Positions 25,742-34,802 of a DNA stretch of 64,000 nucleotides are shown here, piece by piece. The DNA lies in contig JAQYVZ010000023.1 of assembly GCA_030145205.1 (NCBI GenBank), positions 1-64,000 on the forward strand, read 5' to 3'. Made by a program: the position numbers and the translations under genes. The notes beneath the pieces are model-generated. The model ran no database searches. It was not told the origin of the DNA and worked only from the letters and a program-made list of their open reading frames with translations. The stretch is from Desulfuromonadales bacterium. GTDB lineage: Bacteria > Desulfobacterota > Desulfuromonadia > Desulfuromonadales > BM103. Position 1 is the stretch's first letter. Each line of letters begins with the position of its first letter.

Positions 25742-26503
25742 ATGACCGGCCTGATCGATACGCATGTTCACCTCGATTTTTTTGATACTCCTGCCGCCGT
25801 GGTTATGCGCGCCCGGCAGCATGGTGTCGCACAGTTTGTCATTCCGGGCGTCGCCCCGGCGGCATGGCCTGCCCTGATCGCGATTGCAGAGGCCGAGCCG
25901 GACGTCTGGATTGCTCCGGGAGTCCACCCGCAGGCCGCCGGGCAGTGGACCCGGCAGGCAGAAGCACTCCTGCAGGACATTCTGGCTCACCCTCAAACGG
26001 TCGCCATCGGTGAAGTCGGTCTCGACAAGCAGGTGAACTGCCCTCTTGACCAACAGGAGCAGGTTTGCCGGCAGATGATTGCCCTGGCCCGCGAACATCA
26101 TCTCCCGCTGCTGCTGCACGTCAGACGCGCCACAGACCGGCTACTCACCCTGCTGCGTGAAGCAGGGCGTGGGGAGTTGACCGGCATCATCCATGCGTTT
26201 TCAGGCAGTCTGGAAACCGCCGAACAGTTCATCGATCTCGGCTTTTCACTCGGCATCGGCGGCGTGCTCACCTATCCGGAAGCGACGCGCCTGCCCGATG
26301 TGGTCCGACAGGTTCCCGCAGACAGGCTGGTTTTGGAAAGCGATGCCCCGGACATGACGCCGCACCCTCATCGCGGCAGGCCGAACCACCCGGCCTACCT
26401 GCCGCTGATCGCCGAAAGCCTGGCCCGGATACGCTGCTGGAGTCTGGAACAGACCATTCAGATCACGACGGACAATGCTACGAACCTTTTCCGGCTGACC
26501 TAG
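25742..26503 (+). CDS. TatD-family metal-dependent hydrolase
   Basis: 253 residues. Metal-binding motifs in order: DTHVHLDFF, AIGEVGLD, LLHVR, HAFSGS and ESDAPDM. The family includes nucleases acting on DNA 3' ends and D-aminoacyl-tRNA deacylases. AAAGGGGAG precedes the ATG. It is followed 123 bases later by tcdA. Confidence 0.88.
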   Translation: MTGLIDTHVHLDFFDTPAAVVMRARQHGVAQFVIPGVAPAAWPALIAIAEAEPDVWIAPGVHPQAAGQWTRQAEALLQDILAHPQTVAIGEVGLDKQVNCPLDQQEQVCRQMIALAREHHLPLLLHVRRATDRLLTLLREAGRGELTGIIHAFSGSLETAEQFIDLGFSLGIGGVLTYPEATRLPDVVRQVPADRLVLESDAPDMTPHPHRGRPNHPAYLPLIAESLARIRCWSLEQTIQITTDNATNLFRLT

Positions 26504-26626
26504 TCGGCACTGGCGACCTGGCAAACTTCATGGTACTAATAACACCCTGGGGACTGACCAACCGCGACCTCAACGACCCGCAGACCCAACCTTTGGCCCG
26601 CCAGACGGCCAACGCGAGAGAACCAC

Positions 26627-27340
26627 ATGACCCGCTTTGATCGACTTGAACGCCTGATCGGCCAGCCTGGCCTGGCCCGCCTCGCAGATTGCTCCGTTGC
26701 CGTGTTCGGGCTGGGCGGCGTCGGCAGCTTTGCCGTCGAGGGTCTGGTCCGGGGGGGCATCGGTCATCTGACCCTGGTCGATTATGACCAGGTCGAGCTC
26801 AGTAACATCAACCGCCAGATCGAGGCGCTGGAAGAGACCATTGGCCAGCCCAAAACAACCGCCCTGGCGGCCCGTTGCCGCGCCATTAATCCGGCGGTCA
26901 GCCTTGACCCACGGCCGCTGTGTTACAGCCAGGAAACGGCCGAAGCGCTCCTCGACCGCCCCTTCGATTACGTTCTGGACTGCATCGACCAGGTGACCGC
27001 CAAACTCCACCTGATCGAGCAATGCCGGGCAAAGCACCTGCCGGTGATCTCGTCAATGGGCGCGGCCAACAAACTGGATCCGGGCGGCATCCAGGTAACA
27101 GACCTGTCGGAGACCCACTCCTGTGGACTGGCGCGCATCATGCGTAAGGAACTCCGCCGCCGTGGTATCGTCAACGGCGTCACGGCCGTCTATTCGACCG
27201 CACCAGACCTGGTGTCTGAGCAGACCACCCAGCGATCTCGCTCCGAACCGCTGGGCAGCTCCTCGGTGGTCCCTCCCCTGTTCGGCCTGACCATGGCGGG
27301 CACCGTCCTGCAGGCGCTGCTGACAAAGGAAGAGCCTTAA
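26627..27340 (+). CDS. tcdA: tRNA threonylcarbamoyladenosine dehydratase (TcdA)
   Basis: 237 residues, the ThiF/MoeB fold. ATP-binding loop FGLGGVGSFAVE, NINRQ and DCIDQVTAK are visible, as is HSCGLARIMRKELRRRGI, which matches the TcdA subgroup. It forms cyclic t6A on tRNAs reading ANN codons. It ends two bases before the TauE/SafE gene, so the two may be co-transcribed. Confidence 0.85.
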   Translation: MTRFDRLERLIGQPGLARLADCSVAVFGLGGVGSFAVEGLVRGGIGHLTLVDYDQVELSNINRQIEALEETIGQPKTTALAARCRAINPAVSLDPRPLCYSQETAEALLDRPFDYVLDCIDQVTAKLHLIEQCRAKHLPVISSMGAANKLDPGGIQVTDLSETHSCGLARIMRKELRRRGIVNGVTAVYSTAPDLVSEQTTQRSRSEPLGSSSVVPPLFGLTMAGTVLQALLTKEEP

Positions 27341-27341
27341 A

Positions 27342-28094
27342 ATGGATGCGTATTTGTGGCAGGTACCGGTCCTGATCCTTGTCGGCACTCTGGCCGGTTT
27401 TCTCAACATTCTGGCCGGCGGCGGCTCGCTGCTGACCCTGCCACTGCTGATTTTCATGGGGCTGCCGGCAGCCACGGCCAATGGCACCAACCGGATCGCC
27501 ATTTTCTGCCAAAACATTTTCGCCATCGTCGGGTTCAAACGTCAGGGCGTCTTTCCGATCCGTCTGGCCATGCTCTGTACCCTGCCCGCCCTGGCCGGTA
27601 GCTACATCGGCGCCAACCTCGCTGTCTCCGTCGACGACCAGACCTTCCGGCGCCTGCTGGCCCTGGCCATGATCGGCGCCCTGGTGTTCATCACCCTGGA
27701 TCCGGCCAAGCGGCTACGACAGCAAGAAGTCCACATGTCGGCCTGGCGGGTCATCGCCCTGCTCGTCTCCTTTTTCCTCGTCGGCATCTATGGCGGATTT
27801 GTCCAGGCCGGCGTCGGCTTCCTAATCATCACCGCCCTGCTCGTTCACGGTCTCGATCTAGTCAAGATCAACGCCGCCAAGGTTCTGGTGATCTTTGCCT
27901 TTACCATCGTCGCCCTGAGCGTGTTTATCGTGCATGGCCAGGTTGACTACGGCTTGGGGTTGGCCCTGGCCATCGGCAATTCTCTGGGGGGCTGGATCGG
28001 CACTCACGTCGCCGTCAAGCGCGGCCACAACTGGATCAAACGATTTGTCTCATTGACGGTTCTGGTCTTCGCGATCAAACTTTTGTTTTTCTGA
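27342..28094 (+). CDS. TauE/SafE (TSUP) family permease
   Basis: 250 residues with about eight membrane segments. The internal repeat NILAGGGSLLTLPLLI and GIYGGFVQAGVGFLIITALL is the family signature. Members move sulfite, sulfonates or other organic anions; the substrate is not indicated. Confidence 0.85.
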   Translation: MDAYLWQVPVLILVGTLAGFLNILAGGGSLLTLPLLIFMGLPAATANGTNRIAIFCQNIFAIVGFKRQGVFPIRLAMLCTLPALAGSYIGANLAVSVDDQTFRRLLALAMIGALVFITLDPAKRLRQQEVHMSAWRVIALLVSFFLVGIYGGFVQAGVGFLIITALLVHGLDLVKINAAKVLVIFAFTIVALSVFIVHGQVDYGLGLALAIGNSLGGWIGTHVAVKRGHNWIKRFVSLTVLVFAIKLLFF

Positions 28095-28166
28095 ACCGGG
28101 AGATGCCTTTTGCCCGCTCGGAAACTATGTTAGGATAAATCCGTTCTTCCTGACCGGTTGATTAAC

Positions 28167-30095
28167 ATGTCCCGAAACGTACCGCCAATATCGCCCTCCT
28201 CAGCAGACCTCACGATCATGGACGTTGCCCGTCCAGACCGCAGGGATACGATTGCGCGGCTTCTGGTTGCCAACGACCTGCTGACCGAAGAACAACTGAT
28301 CTACGCCAAACGGGTGCAGGAAAAGCTCGTCTCCCGCCGCGCCCTGATTGATGTCCTCAAAGAGCTCAACTTCCTGACAGATCAGAACTTGGTCGCTGTC
28401 CTCCAGAATGAACCGATCACCATCCGCATCGGTGAACTGCTGGTTGAGCTCGGCCACCTGCAGCAGGACGACCTGGACGCCGCCCTGGCTATCCAGAAAG
28501 AGACTCCCGGCGATCAGAAGCTTGGTGATATCCTGGTTGAGTACGGCTTCATCGACGAACACCGGGTGATCGAGATCCTCGCTTCGCAACTCGGCTTCCC
28601 CTTCGTGATCCCGAATTTTGCCCAGATCGACCGTGACCTGTTGCAGCAGGTCCCCTTGAAAGTCTTTGCTCAGCACTGTTTTGTGCCGGTTTCCAGCGAA
28701 AACGGTAGAATCCGGGTTGCATTCGCCGATCCGCTCGATCTGGAAGACCGCGAGGCGGCCGACCGAATCTTCAGCAAACTGGTCGTCCCGGCCATCGGCC
28801 CTCGGCAGGCGATCCGCGAAACGGTCGAGCTGTTCCGACGCGGCATCCAGCGCGGCGAGGTTGCCGAGGCGGATGATTCCACCATTATCGGTATCGTCAA
28901 CAGCATCCTGGACGATGCCATGCAGGACCAGGCCAGTGATATCCATATCGAGCCGATGAAAGACCGGCTGCGCATCCGCTTCCGACGCGACGGCGTGCTC
29001 GCCACCTACAAAGAACTGAACCTCGACCTGGCGCCGCCGATCACCACCCGGCTCAAAGTCATGGCTGAAGCCGACATTGCCGAACGCCGCCGTCACCAGG
29101 ACGGACGGATTTTTTACGAAAACAGCAGCACCGGCATCACTCTCGACCTGCGGGTCTCCTTCTATATCACTGTACATGGCGAAAAGATTGTCCTACGCCT
29201 GATGAGCAAGAAAGGGGAACTGCTCGCCATTGAAGATATCGGCATGGCGCCCCGGATGCTGCGCCAGTTCAAGGAAGACGCCCTGGCAGTGCCGAGCGGC
29301 ATCATGGTGGTCACCGGTCCGACTGGCGCAGGCAAAACCACGACCCTTTACAGCTGCGTCAATTCCCTGAACGACCTGGAGACCAGCATCATCACGGCCG
29401 AGGAGCCGGTCGAATACGTGATCGAAGGCATCTCGCAATGCTCGATCAACCCGAAAATCGGCGTTACCTTCACCGAAACCTTGCGGCATATTGTCCGGCA
29501 AGACCCGGATATCATTGTCATGGGTGAGGTTCGCGACTCCTTTTCAGCGGAAACCGCAATTCAGGCCGCCCTGACCGGCCACAAAGTTCTGACCACTTTC
29601 CACACCGAAGATACTGTCGGCGGCCTGTTACGCCTGCTCAACATGGGCGTTGAAGCCTTCCTGATCGCATCGACCATCACCTGTCTCCTGGCGCAGCGCC
29701 TGTTGCGCCGCGTTTGCCCGCGCTGTGCCGTCAGCTACACGCCGACTCCGGAGGAGTACCGCCGACTCGGCTATACTCACGGCGACCTGGCCGGAGCCAA
29801 GTTCATGATGGGCCGCGGTTGCTCTGACTGCCGCTTTACCGGACACAAGGGCCGAGTCGGAATTTTTGAACTGCTCCTGCTCAACGACCAGGTCAAGGAA
29901 GCCGTACTGGCCCGCAAGACCGTCCATGACATGCGTCGAATCAGCACTGAAACCTCTGGCATGGTCACCTTGCTGGAAGACGGCATTGCCAAAGCCGCTC
30001 GCGGCCATGTCTCTTTGCAGGAGGTCCTGCGCCGCCTGCCCAGAGTCGATCGCCCCAGACCGCTGCATGAACTGCGGCGCCTGTTGGGAGAATAA
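28167..30095 (+). CDS. GspE/PulE-like secretion or pilus assembly ATPase
   Basis: 642 residues. Two N-terminal MshEN-like repeats (LLVANDLLTEEQL and IGELLVELGHLQQDDLDAAL; about 20-150), which in relatives can bind cyclic di-GMP. Walker A VTGPTGAGKTT, Asp box VMGEVRD, His box LTTFHTED and the zinc tetra-Cys (CPRC...CSDC) are intact. It should power type II secretion or type IV pilus assembly, but no other such genes are nearby. The ATG at 28167 is chosen over a TTG nine bases upstream. Confidence 0.85.
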   Translation: MSRNVPPISPSSADLTIMDVARPDRRDTIARLLVANDLLTEEQLIYAKRVQEKLVSRRALIDVLKELNFLTDQNLVAVLQNEPITIRIGELLVELGHLQQDDLDAALAIQKETPGDQKLGDILVEYGFIDEHRVIEILASQLGFPFVIPNFAQIDRDLLQQVPLKVFAQHCFVPVSSENGRIRVAFADPLDLEDREAADRIFSKLVVPAIGPRQAIRETVELFRRGIQRGEVAEADDSTIIGIVNSILDDAMQDQASDIHIEPMKDRLRIRFRRDGVLATYKELNLDLAPPITTRLKVMAEADIAERRRHQDGRIFYENSSTGITLDLRVSFYITVHGEKIVLRLMSKKGELLAIEDIGMAPRMLRQFKEDALAVPSGIMVVTGPTGAGKTTTLYSCVNSLNDLETSIITAEEPVEYVIEGISQCSINPKIGVTFTETLRHIVRQDPDIIVMGEVRDSFSAETAIQAALTGHKVLTTFHTEDTVGGLLRLLNMGVEAFLIASTITCLLAQRLLRRVCPRCAVSYTPTPEEYRRLGYTHGDLAGAKFMMGRGCSDCRFTGHKGRVGIFELLLLNDQVKEAVLARKTVHDMRRISTETSGMVTLLEDGIAKAARGHVSLQEVLRRLPRVDRPRPLHELRRLLGE

Positions 30096-30097
30096 TC

Positions 30098-30991
30098 ATG
30101 TCGAGCCGCTCCCTCGCCGAAGCCCTGCACGATATTGTTGACGCTGAAAGTGTTAACCTGCCGATCTACCCGGCCATTGCCCGCCGCGTCAAAGCCCGCG
30201 AGGGGTCAGTTGAGTCCCCGGACGACCTGAAGGCCCTGATCGAAATGGATCCGGCTCTGGTCTGCACCCTGTTCAGGGCAGCCAACGCCGCTTTTTTCAA
30301 AGGCCTCAAGCAGACCAGCTCACTCGAAGAAGCGATCTCCCGGCTTGGACTTGAGCGCAGTCTGCAAGTCGTTGAGCAGGCCTGTCGCAATGGAGAGGGT
30401 TGTCTCGGCGGCGAATTGATCCCACGCTACGCTCCACCGCTCTGGCAGCACGCCGTGGGCTGCGCCCTCGGCTCCTGGTGGCTGGCCAACCGCTGCGGCT
30501 ACCAGAGTCTGGCCCAGCAGGCCTATCTGGCTGGACTGTTGCACGACATCGGTAAACTGTTTCTGATCGCCAGTCTTGAAAAAATCGTCTCTTGCGACAA
30601 CTTCGGGGGCCCCTTGTCTGATCAGATCATCCATGAAATCCTGCAGACCATGCACATCGAGCAGGGTCTGCATCTGCTTAGGAGCTGGCAGCTACCGGAG
30701 ATTTTCCACCAGACAATCGACAACCACCACACGCACGACCTCGACAGCCAGGACATTACAGTCGCCCTGGTCAAGCTTGCCAACCGAGGCTGTCACAAAG
30801 TCGGTCTGGGCCTGGAGCAGGATCGCACGCTGGTGTTGCCGACCACAGCTGAAGCCCAGTTCCTCGGCATCAGTGAAGTTGCCCTGGCGGAATATGAAAT
30901 CATGTTGGAGGATCGCTTTTTCGGTAACGAACACACTATGCTGCAAACCGGTCTGGCCCACGGCTCACCGGCGACGTGGTCGAACGAGTGA
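30098..30991 (+). CDS. HDOD domain protein with intact HD residues
   Basis: 297 residues, single HDOD domain. LAGLLHDIGKLF keeps the HD pair, and QHAVG, MHIEQG and DNHHTHD supply further histidines, so a metal-dependent phosphohydrolase site could be intact. Many HDOD proteins lack these. It starts two bases after the ATPase stop, so it may act in the same signalling or assembly process. Confidence 0.8.
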   Translation: MSSRSLAEALHDIVDAESVNLPIYPAIARRVKAREGSVESPDDLKALIEMDPALVCTLFRAANAAFFKGLKQTSSLEEAISRLGLERSLQVVEQACRNGEGCLGGELIPRYAPPLWQHAVGCALGSWWLANRCGYQSLAQQAYLAGLLHDIGKLFLIASLEKIVSCDNFGGPLSDQIIHEILQTMHIEQGLHLLRSWQLPEIFHQTIDNHHTHDLDSQDITVALVKLANRGCHKVGLGLEQDRTLVLPTTAEAQFLGISEVALAEYEIMLEDRFFGNEHTMLQTGLAHGSPATWSNE

Positions 30992-31027
30992 GCCCGATTC
31001 GTTTCACTTTCAGGAGAGACACGCATC

Positions 31028-31462
31028 ATGATCAAAACAATTGCCAAAATCCTGCAAACCAAAGGGGATGAGGTCTGGAATGTTTCGCCGGACACAACCA
31101 TTTACGAAGCGCTGGAAATCATGGCCGGCCACGGGGTCGGTGCCCTGCTGGTCATGGAGGGCGATAAGATTGCGGGAATTTTTTCGGAGCGCGATTACGC
31201 CCGCAGTGTTGAATTAGAAGGCTTGGAATCGCGGACAACCCTGGTCCGCCAAGTCATGACCGATATGGTGTACCATATCAGCCCGGAGAAATCGGTCGAA
31301 GAGGCTATGGCCATGGTGACGGAAAACCGGTCGCGCCACCTGCCGGTCCTCAACGGAGACAAGCTGGTCGGCATGGTCTCGATCGGTGACCTGGTTAAGG
31401 CCTCACTGGCAGAGAAGGACTTCCTGATCAAGCAATTACAGAGTTACATCAAAGGGAAGTAG
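31028..31462 (+). CDS. CBS domain pair protein
   Basis: 144 residues with two CBS repeats: DTTIYEALEIMAGHGVGALLV...GIFSERDYAR and KSVEEAMAMVTENRSRHLPVL...GMVSIGDLVK. Stand-alone CBS pairs bind adenosine nucleotides and regulate partners. AGGAGAG precedes the ATG. Possibly the last gene of the run that starts with the ATPase. Confidence 0.88.
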   Translation: MIKTIAKILQTKGDEVWNVSPDTTIYEALEIMAGHGVGALLVMEGDKIAGIFSERDYARSVELEGLESRTTLVRQVMTDMVYHISPEKSVEEAMAMVTENRSRHLPVLNGDKLVGMVSIGDLVKASLAEKDFLIKQLQSYIKGK

Positions 31463-31469
31463 ACAGGAC

Positions 31470-31499
31470 AATAAGCCCTCGCAAGAGGGCTTATTTCAT
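31470..31499. terminator. Bidirectional terminator overlapping the dctM2 stop
   Basis: aataagccctc / gagggcttatt, a perfect 11-bp stem between the CBS gene and the second TRAP permease gene. Confidence 0.8.
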
Positions 31500-32792
31500 C
31501 AGGCTCGGCAAGAAGAGCGCGATCTGCGGGAAGATGATCAGCAGCAGGTTGCAGACCAACATGGCCAGCAGCATCGGCAGCACCCCGCGAAAAATGGTTT
31601 CGAGGGGAACATCCTTGGCCACGCCATGCACCACATAGACATTCACGCCGACCGGCGGGGTGATCACCCCCATTTCCGTTACCAGTACGATAATCACACC
31701 GAACCAGATCGGGTCAAAGCCAAGAGCCTGGACCACCGGAAAGAAAATCGGGACGGTCAGCATAATCATGGCTAGAGCGTCCATGAAGCAGCCGCCGATC
31801 AGATAGACCAGGATGATCAGGCCGAGCACGGCGTGCGGCGGCAGCGGCAGAGAGCCCACCCATCCGGCCAGGTCGAACGGCACCCGGGTGATCGCCATAA
31901 AATGGCCGAACACCACGGCGCCGGTCACGATGACCATTACCATGCAGCTGATTTTAGTCGTGTCGCTGAGTGACTGCACGAACCCGCGCCAGGTCAACTG
32001 ACGGCGCAGCAGGGCAATCATCAGGGTAAAAAACGCTCCGGCCGCAGCTGCTTCGGTCGGGGTGAAAATTCCGAAAAACAACCCCCCCATCACCATAAGA
32101 AACAGAGCCAGAGTTTCGAGCACACCGGTGAAAGAACGGATTTTTCTCTTCAGGGTCGTTTTCGGCCCCGGCGGCGCCAGATCTGGATGTTTTCGCACCT
32201 GCAGATAAATCGTCAGCAAGAAGAGACTGCACAGCAACAGACCGGGCAGAATACCGGCGGCGAACAGCTTACCGATCGACTGCTCGGTGAGGATGCCGTA
32301 GACGATAAAGATCACGCTCGGCGGAATCAGGATGCCAAGACTGCCGCCGGCGGCGACCGTGCCGGTAGCCAGACCCATATCGTACTTGCGACGCTTCATT
32401 TCCGGAATGGTGACCGTCGCCATCGTGGCCGCGGTGGCATTGGTCGAGCCTGAGATGGCCGAGAAACCGGCACAGGCTCCGATGGTGGCAATCGCCAGAC
32501 CGCCACGGCGGTGGCCGGCAATCACGTATGCGGCATGGTAGAGCCGCCGGCTGATGCCCGACTGATAGGCGAGCTGCCCCATGAACACAAACAGGGGGAT
32601 AACCGTCAATCCGTATGAAGAAAAGGTGTCCCAGATGTCGCGGGCCAGCAGGTTGAGCCCCGCCTCGAAATTGACCACGTAGCTAAAACCGGCCAGGCCG
32701 AGCAAGGCCATCACGAAGCCGACCGGCATGCGGGAGAAGAGCCCGATCAACAGCAGAACAATCCCGATAATCCCAATGGTTGACAGACTCAT
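31491..32792 (-). CDS. dctM: TRAP transporter large permease (DctM), second system
   Basis: 433 residues, about 12 membrane segments. GFSAISGSTNATAATMATVTIPEMKRR is represented by GFSAISGSTNATAATM; GILIPPSVIFIVYG, GVITPPVGVNVYVVHG match DctM. The start at 32792 overlaps the small permease stop (ATGA); an upstream in-frame start lies inside that gene. Confidence 0.92.
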   Translation of the reverse strand: MSLSTIGIIGIVLLLIGLFSRMPVGFVMALLGLAGFSYVVNFEAGLNLLARDIWDTFSSYGLTVIPLFVFMGQLAYQSGISRRLYHAAYVIAGHRRGGLAIATIGACAGFSAISGSTNATAATMATVTIPEMKRRKYDMGLATGTVAAGGSLGILIPPSVIFIVYGILTEQSIGKLFAAGILPGLLLCSLFLLTIYLQVRKHPDLAPPGPKTTLKRKIRSFTGVLETLALFLMVMGGLFFGIFTPTEAAAAGAFFTLMIALLRRQLTWRGFVQSLSDTTKISCMVMVIVTGAVVFGHFMAITRVPFDLAGWVGSLPLPPHAVLGLIILVYLIGGCFMDALAMIMLTVPIFFPVVQALGFDPIWFGVIIVLVTEMGVITPPVGVNVYVVHGVAKDVPLETIFRGVLPMLLAMLVCNLLLIIFPQIALFLPSLMK

Positions 32793-33274
32793 TTGCCAAG
32801 CACTCCTGCAAGATGTTGCCACAGCTGGGCCAGCAGAACCAGGCAAACGGCCGCCGAGGACAGGGCGATGCCGTACACAAAGGGGTAGAAGGGGAGCTCC
32901 AGAGTAAGAGACACTTCACCAACCTGCCGCAGACTGCTGGCATACAGAAACGAACGCCAGGCAATCATGGCAAACAGGAAAATTCCGAGTGTGGTGGTGA
33001 CACTGTCGAGCAGAGACTGCAACCGTGCCGGCAAAAGCTGCACCAGGACGCTGACGGCGATATGTCCCTTTTGCACACTGGTATGGGCCATGGCAAAAGA
33101 CACGGAAACGGCGCTCAGGAAAGAGACCAGTTCATAGGTGCCAGGGATCGGCATGCGAAACAGCCGCAACACGATATCCGCACTGGTCAGCAGCATCATG
33201 GCGACAATCGCCGCGCCAGCCACAGCGAACAGACCGCGTGACACCTGGGCTCCAGTTTTCTCCAACAGCATCAT
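32789..33274 (-). CDS. dctQ: TRAP transporter small permease (DctQ), second system
   Basis: 161 residues with four membrane segments. IPGTYELVSFLSAVSVSFAM and KGHIAVSVLVQLL match the family. The start at 33274 (MMLLEKTG) is preferred to one further upstream that would lie in the hairpin region; no strong ribosome binding site helps the choice. Confidence 0.85.
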   Translation of the reverse strand: MMLLEKTGAQVSRGLFAVAGAAIVAMMLLTSADIVLRLFRMPIPGTYELVSFLSAVSVSFAMAHTSVQKGHIAVSVLVQLLPARLQSLLDSVTTTLGIFLFAMIAWRSFLYASSLRQVGEVSLTLELPFYPFVYGIALSSAAVCLVLLAQLWQHLAGVLGK

Positions 33275-33326
33275 AACTTGTGGCAAACCTTCATAAAAAC
33301 GGCCTTTCAAAAGGCCCGGGTGAAAC

Positions 33327-33418
33327 CAAACCACCCCGCCGTTCCGGTCAGTACGCCGGAAACGTCGGGGTGGTTCACTTCTTGTTCCATCAAGCGAAGG
33401 GAGCCTTTAGGCTCCGGC
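33327..33418 (-). terminator. Hairpins between dctP2 and dctQ2
   Basis: A long imperfect stem aaccaccccg...cggggtggtt (33328-33375) and a shorter one ggagcc...ggctcc (about 33404-33417). They probably limit read-through from the binding-protein gene into the permease genes. Confidence 0.65.
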
Positions 33419-33423
33419 AGCCA

Positions 33424-34434
33424 CTACTTGGCCGCGCCAGCAATCATTTCCTTGATGCGGGCCACGTAAGCAGCGCCGTCCGGTGTATTGGCGATGTAAT
33501 CATTGATCACCGGCTCAACCGCTTTGCGCCAGCGGGCGCTCTCCTCGGGGGACAGGCTGATCAGCTCGTTGCCGAGGCTCTGGGTAAAGGCACGGCCATC
33601 AGCATCCGCCTTGTCCCAGCTGGCGCCATGGACAGCGGCCCACTCCTGGCTCACTTCATCAATGACCTGCTGGATATCCGCCGGTAGCGCGTCCCAGGCC
33701 TTGCGGTTCATCACCACAAACATGGAGGTCGTATAGCCGATATCGAAGCATTCGGTAGTGTACTTGATGACTTCGCCCTGCTTCCAGCCCTTGAGCACTT
33801 CAATCGGACCGAGCGTGCCTTCGACAACGCCCTTCTGCAGAGCTTCATAAGTGCCCGGCTGCGGCATGGCGACCGGAACAGCCCCGAGAGCCTCGACTAC
33901 CTTGGCGCTCAGACCGGTTGCACGGATCTTCATCCCCTTGAGGTCTTCCAGGCTACGCACCGGCTTCTTGGTGTGCAGCAGGCCGGGGCCATGGGCATGC
34001 ACGTACAGGACCTTGACATCCTGCAGTTCCGGCGGGTTCACCTCTTTAACAAAAGCGTTAACCACCTGGCTGGCCACCTTGCCGTTCGGGTAGCCGAGCG
34101 GCAGATCCAGGGCAGCAGTCACCGGGAAACGACCCCGGGTATAGGCAAAGCAGGAGTTGCCCATATCGGAGATACCCGTCACCACACCGTCATACACTTG
34201 GGGTGCCTTGGTCAGGGTCCCGCCGGGGAAAGGCGTCACCGTAACCTGACCGTTGGTCCGTTTTTCAACTTCCTTGGCGAAATCGACCGCTGCAACTGCC
34301 TGGTCGTGGGTCGGCGGGAAGAAAATGCTGAATGTCAGATTTTTCGAAGCTGCGCTGACAGGTAAAGCACCCAGCAGCAACAGGGCCGTGCAGAGTAAGG
34401 CAAGACAAAGTGACCGGAACTGTTTCGTCATCAT
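33424..34434 (-). CDS. dctP: TRAP transporter solute-binding protein (DctP), second system
   Basis: 336 residues. Cleavable signal peptide ([18 protein letters not shown], cleaved after about residue 28), so it is free in the periplasm. [11 protein letters not shown] holds the conserved ligand Arg; [10 protein letters not shown] near the N-terminus and [16 protein letters not shown] follow the family layout. The ligand is probably a carboxylate. GGGAGGAG precedes the ATG at 34434. Confidence 0.9.
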   Translation of the reverse strand: MMTKQFRSLCLALLCTALLLLGALPVSAASKNLTFSIFFPPTHDQAVAAVDFAKEVEKRTNGQVTVTPFPGGTLTKAPQVYDGVVTGISDMGNSCFAYTRGRFPVTAALDLPLGYPNGKVASQVVNAFVKEVNPPELQDVKVLYVHAHGPGLLHTKKPVRSLEDLKGMKIRATGLSAKVVEALGAVPVAMPQPGTYEALQKGVVEGTLGPIEVLKGWKQGEVIKYTTECFDIGYTTSMFVVMNRKAWDALPADIQQVIDEVSQEWAAVHGASWDKADADGRAFTQSLGNELISLSPEESARWRKAVEPVINDYIANTPDGAAYVARIKEMIAGAAK

Positions 34435-34802
34435 TAATCTCCTCCCGTACAAATCAGAGTCAAAAAAAACTGGCCGCCACCCGTCTGGCGCCAGCAGCTA
34501 CGAGCCTCAAGCAGACAAAATCTTCTGCAAAAATAAGGAATTACATGAAAAATCGATCAAATTTAACCGAGGGGCAGTAAAAGGTCAAGTGAAAACCGGG
34601 AGATCGGCGCCCAGCCCGACAGGGCCACTGGCAAATCGTCTCGTGACCGAGAAAAAACCTTACGGGGTTGTGAAAACGCCATGAAGCGTTATTCTTTAAT
34701 CTTCTCGCCCAGTTGGGTGATCCTTCATACATTGACGACATCAGGTCTTGAGAACAAGTGATATCCGCATATCGACAACCACCGCGATGGGAGGTCATCA
34801 TC
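34435..34802. other. Divergent intergenic region
   Basis: Between the second TRAP operon and the octaheme cytochrome gene. No gene or clear promoter identified by eye. Confidence 0.5.

Noticed and set aside
26530-26640. Short ORF between tatD and tcdA
   Set aside because: About 36 codons with no ribosome binding site or recognisable features; runs into the tcdA start.
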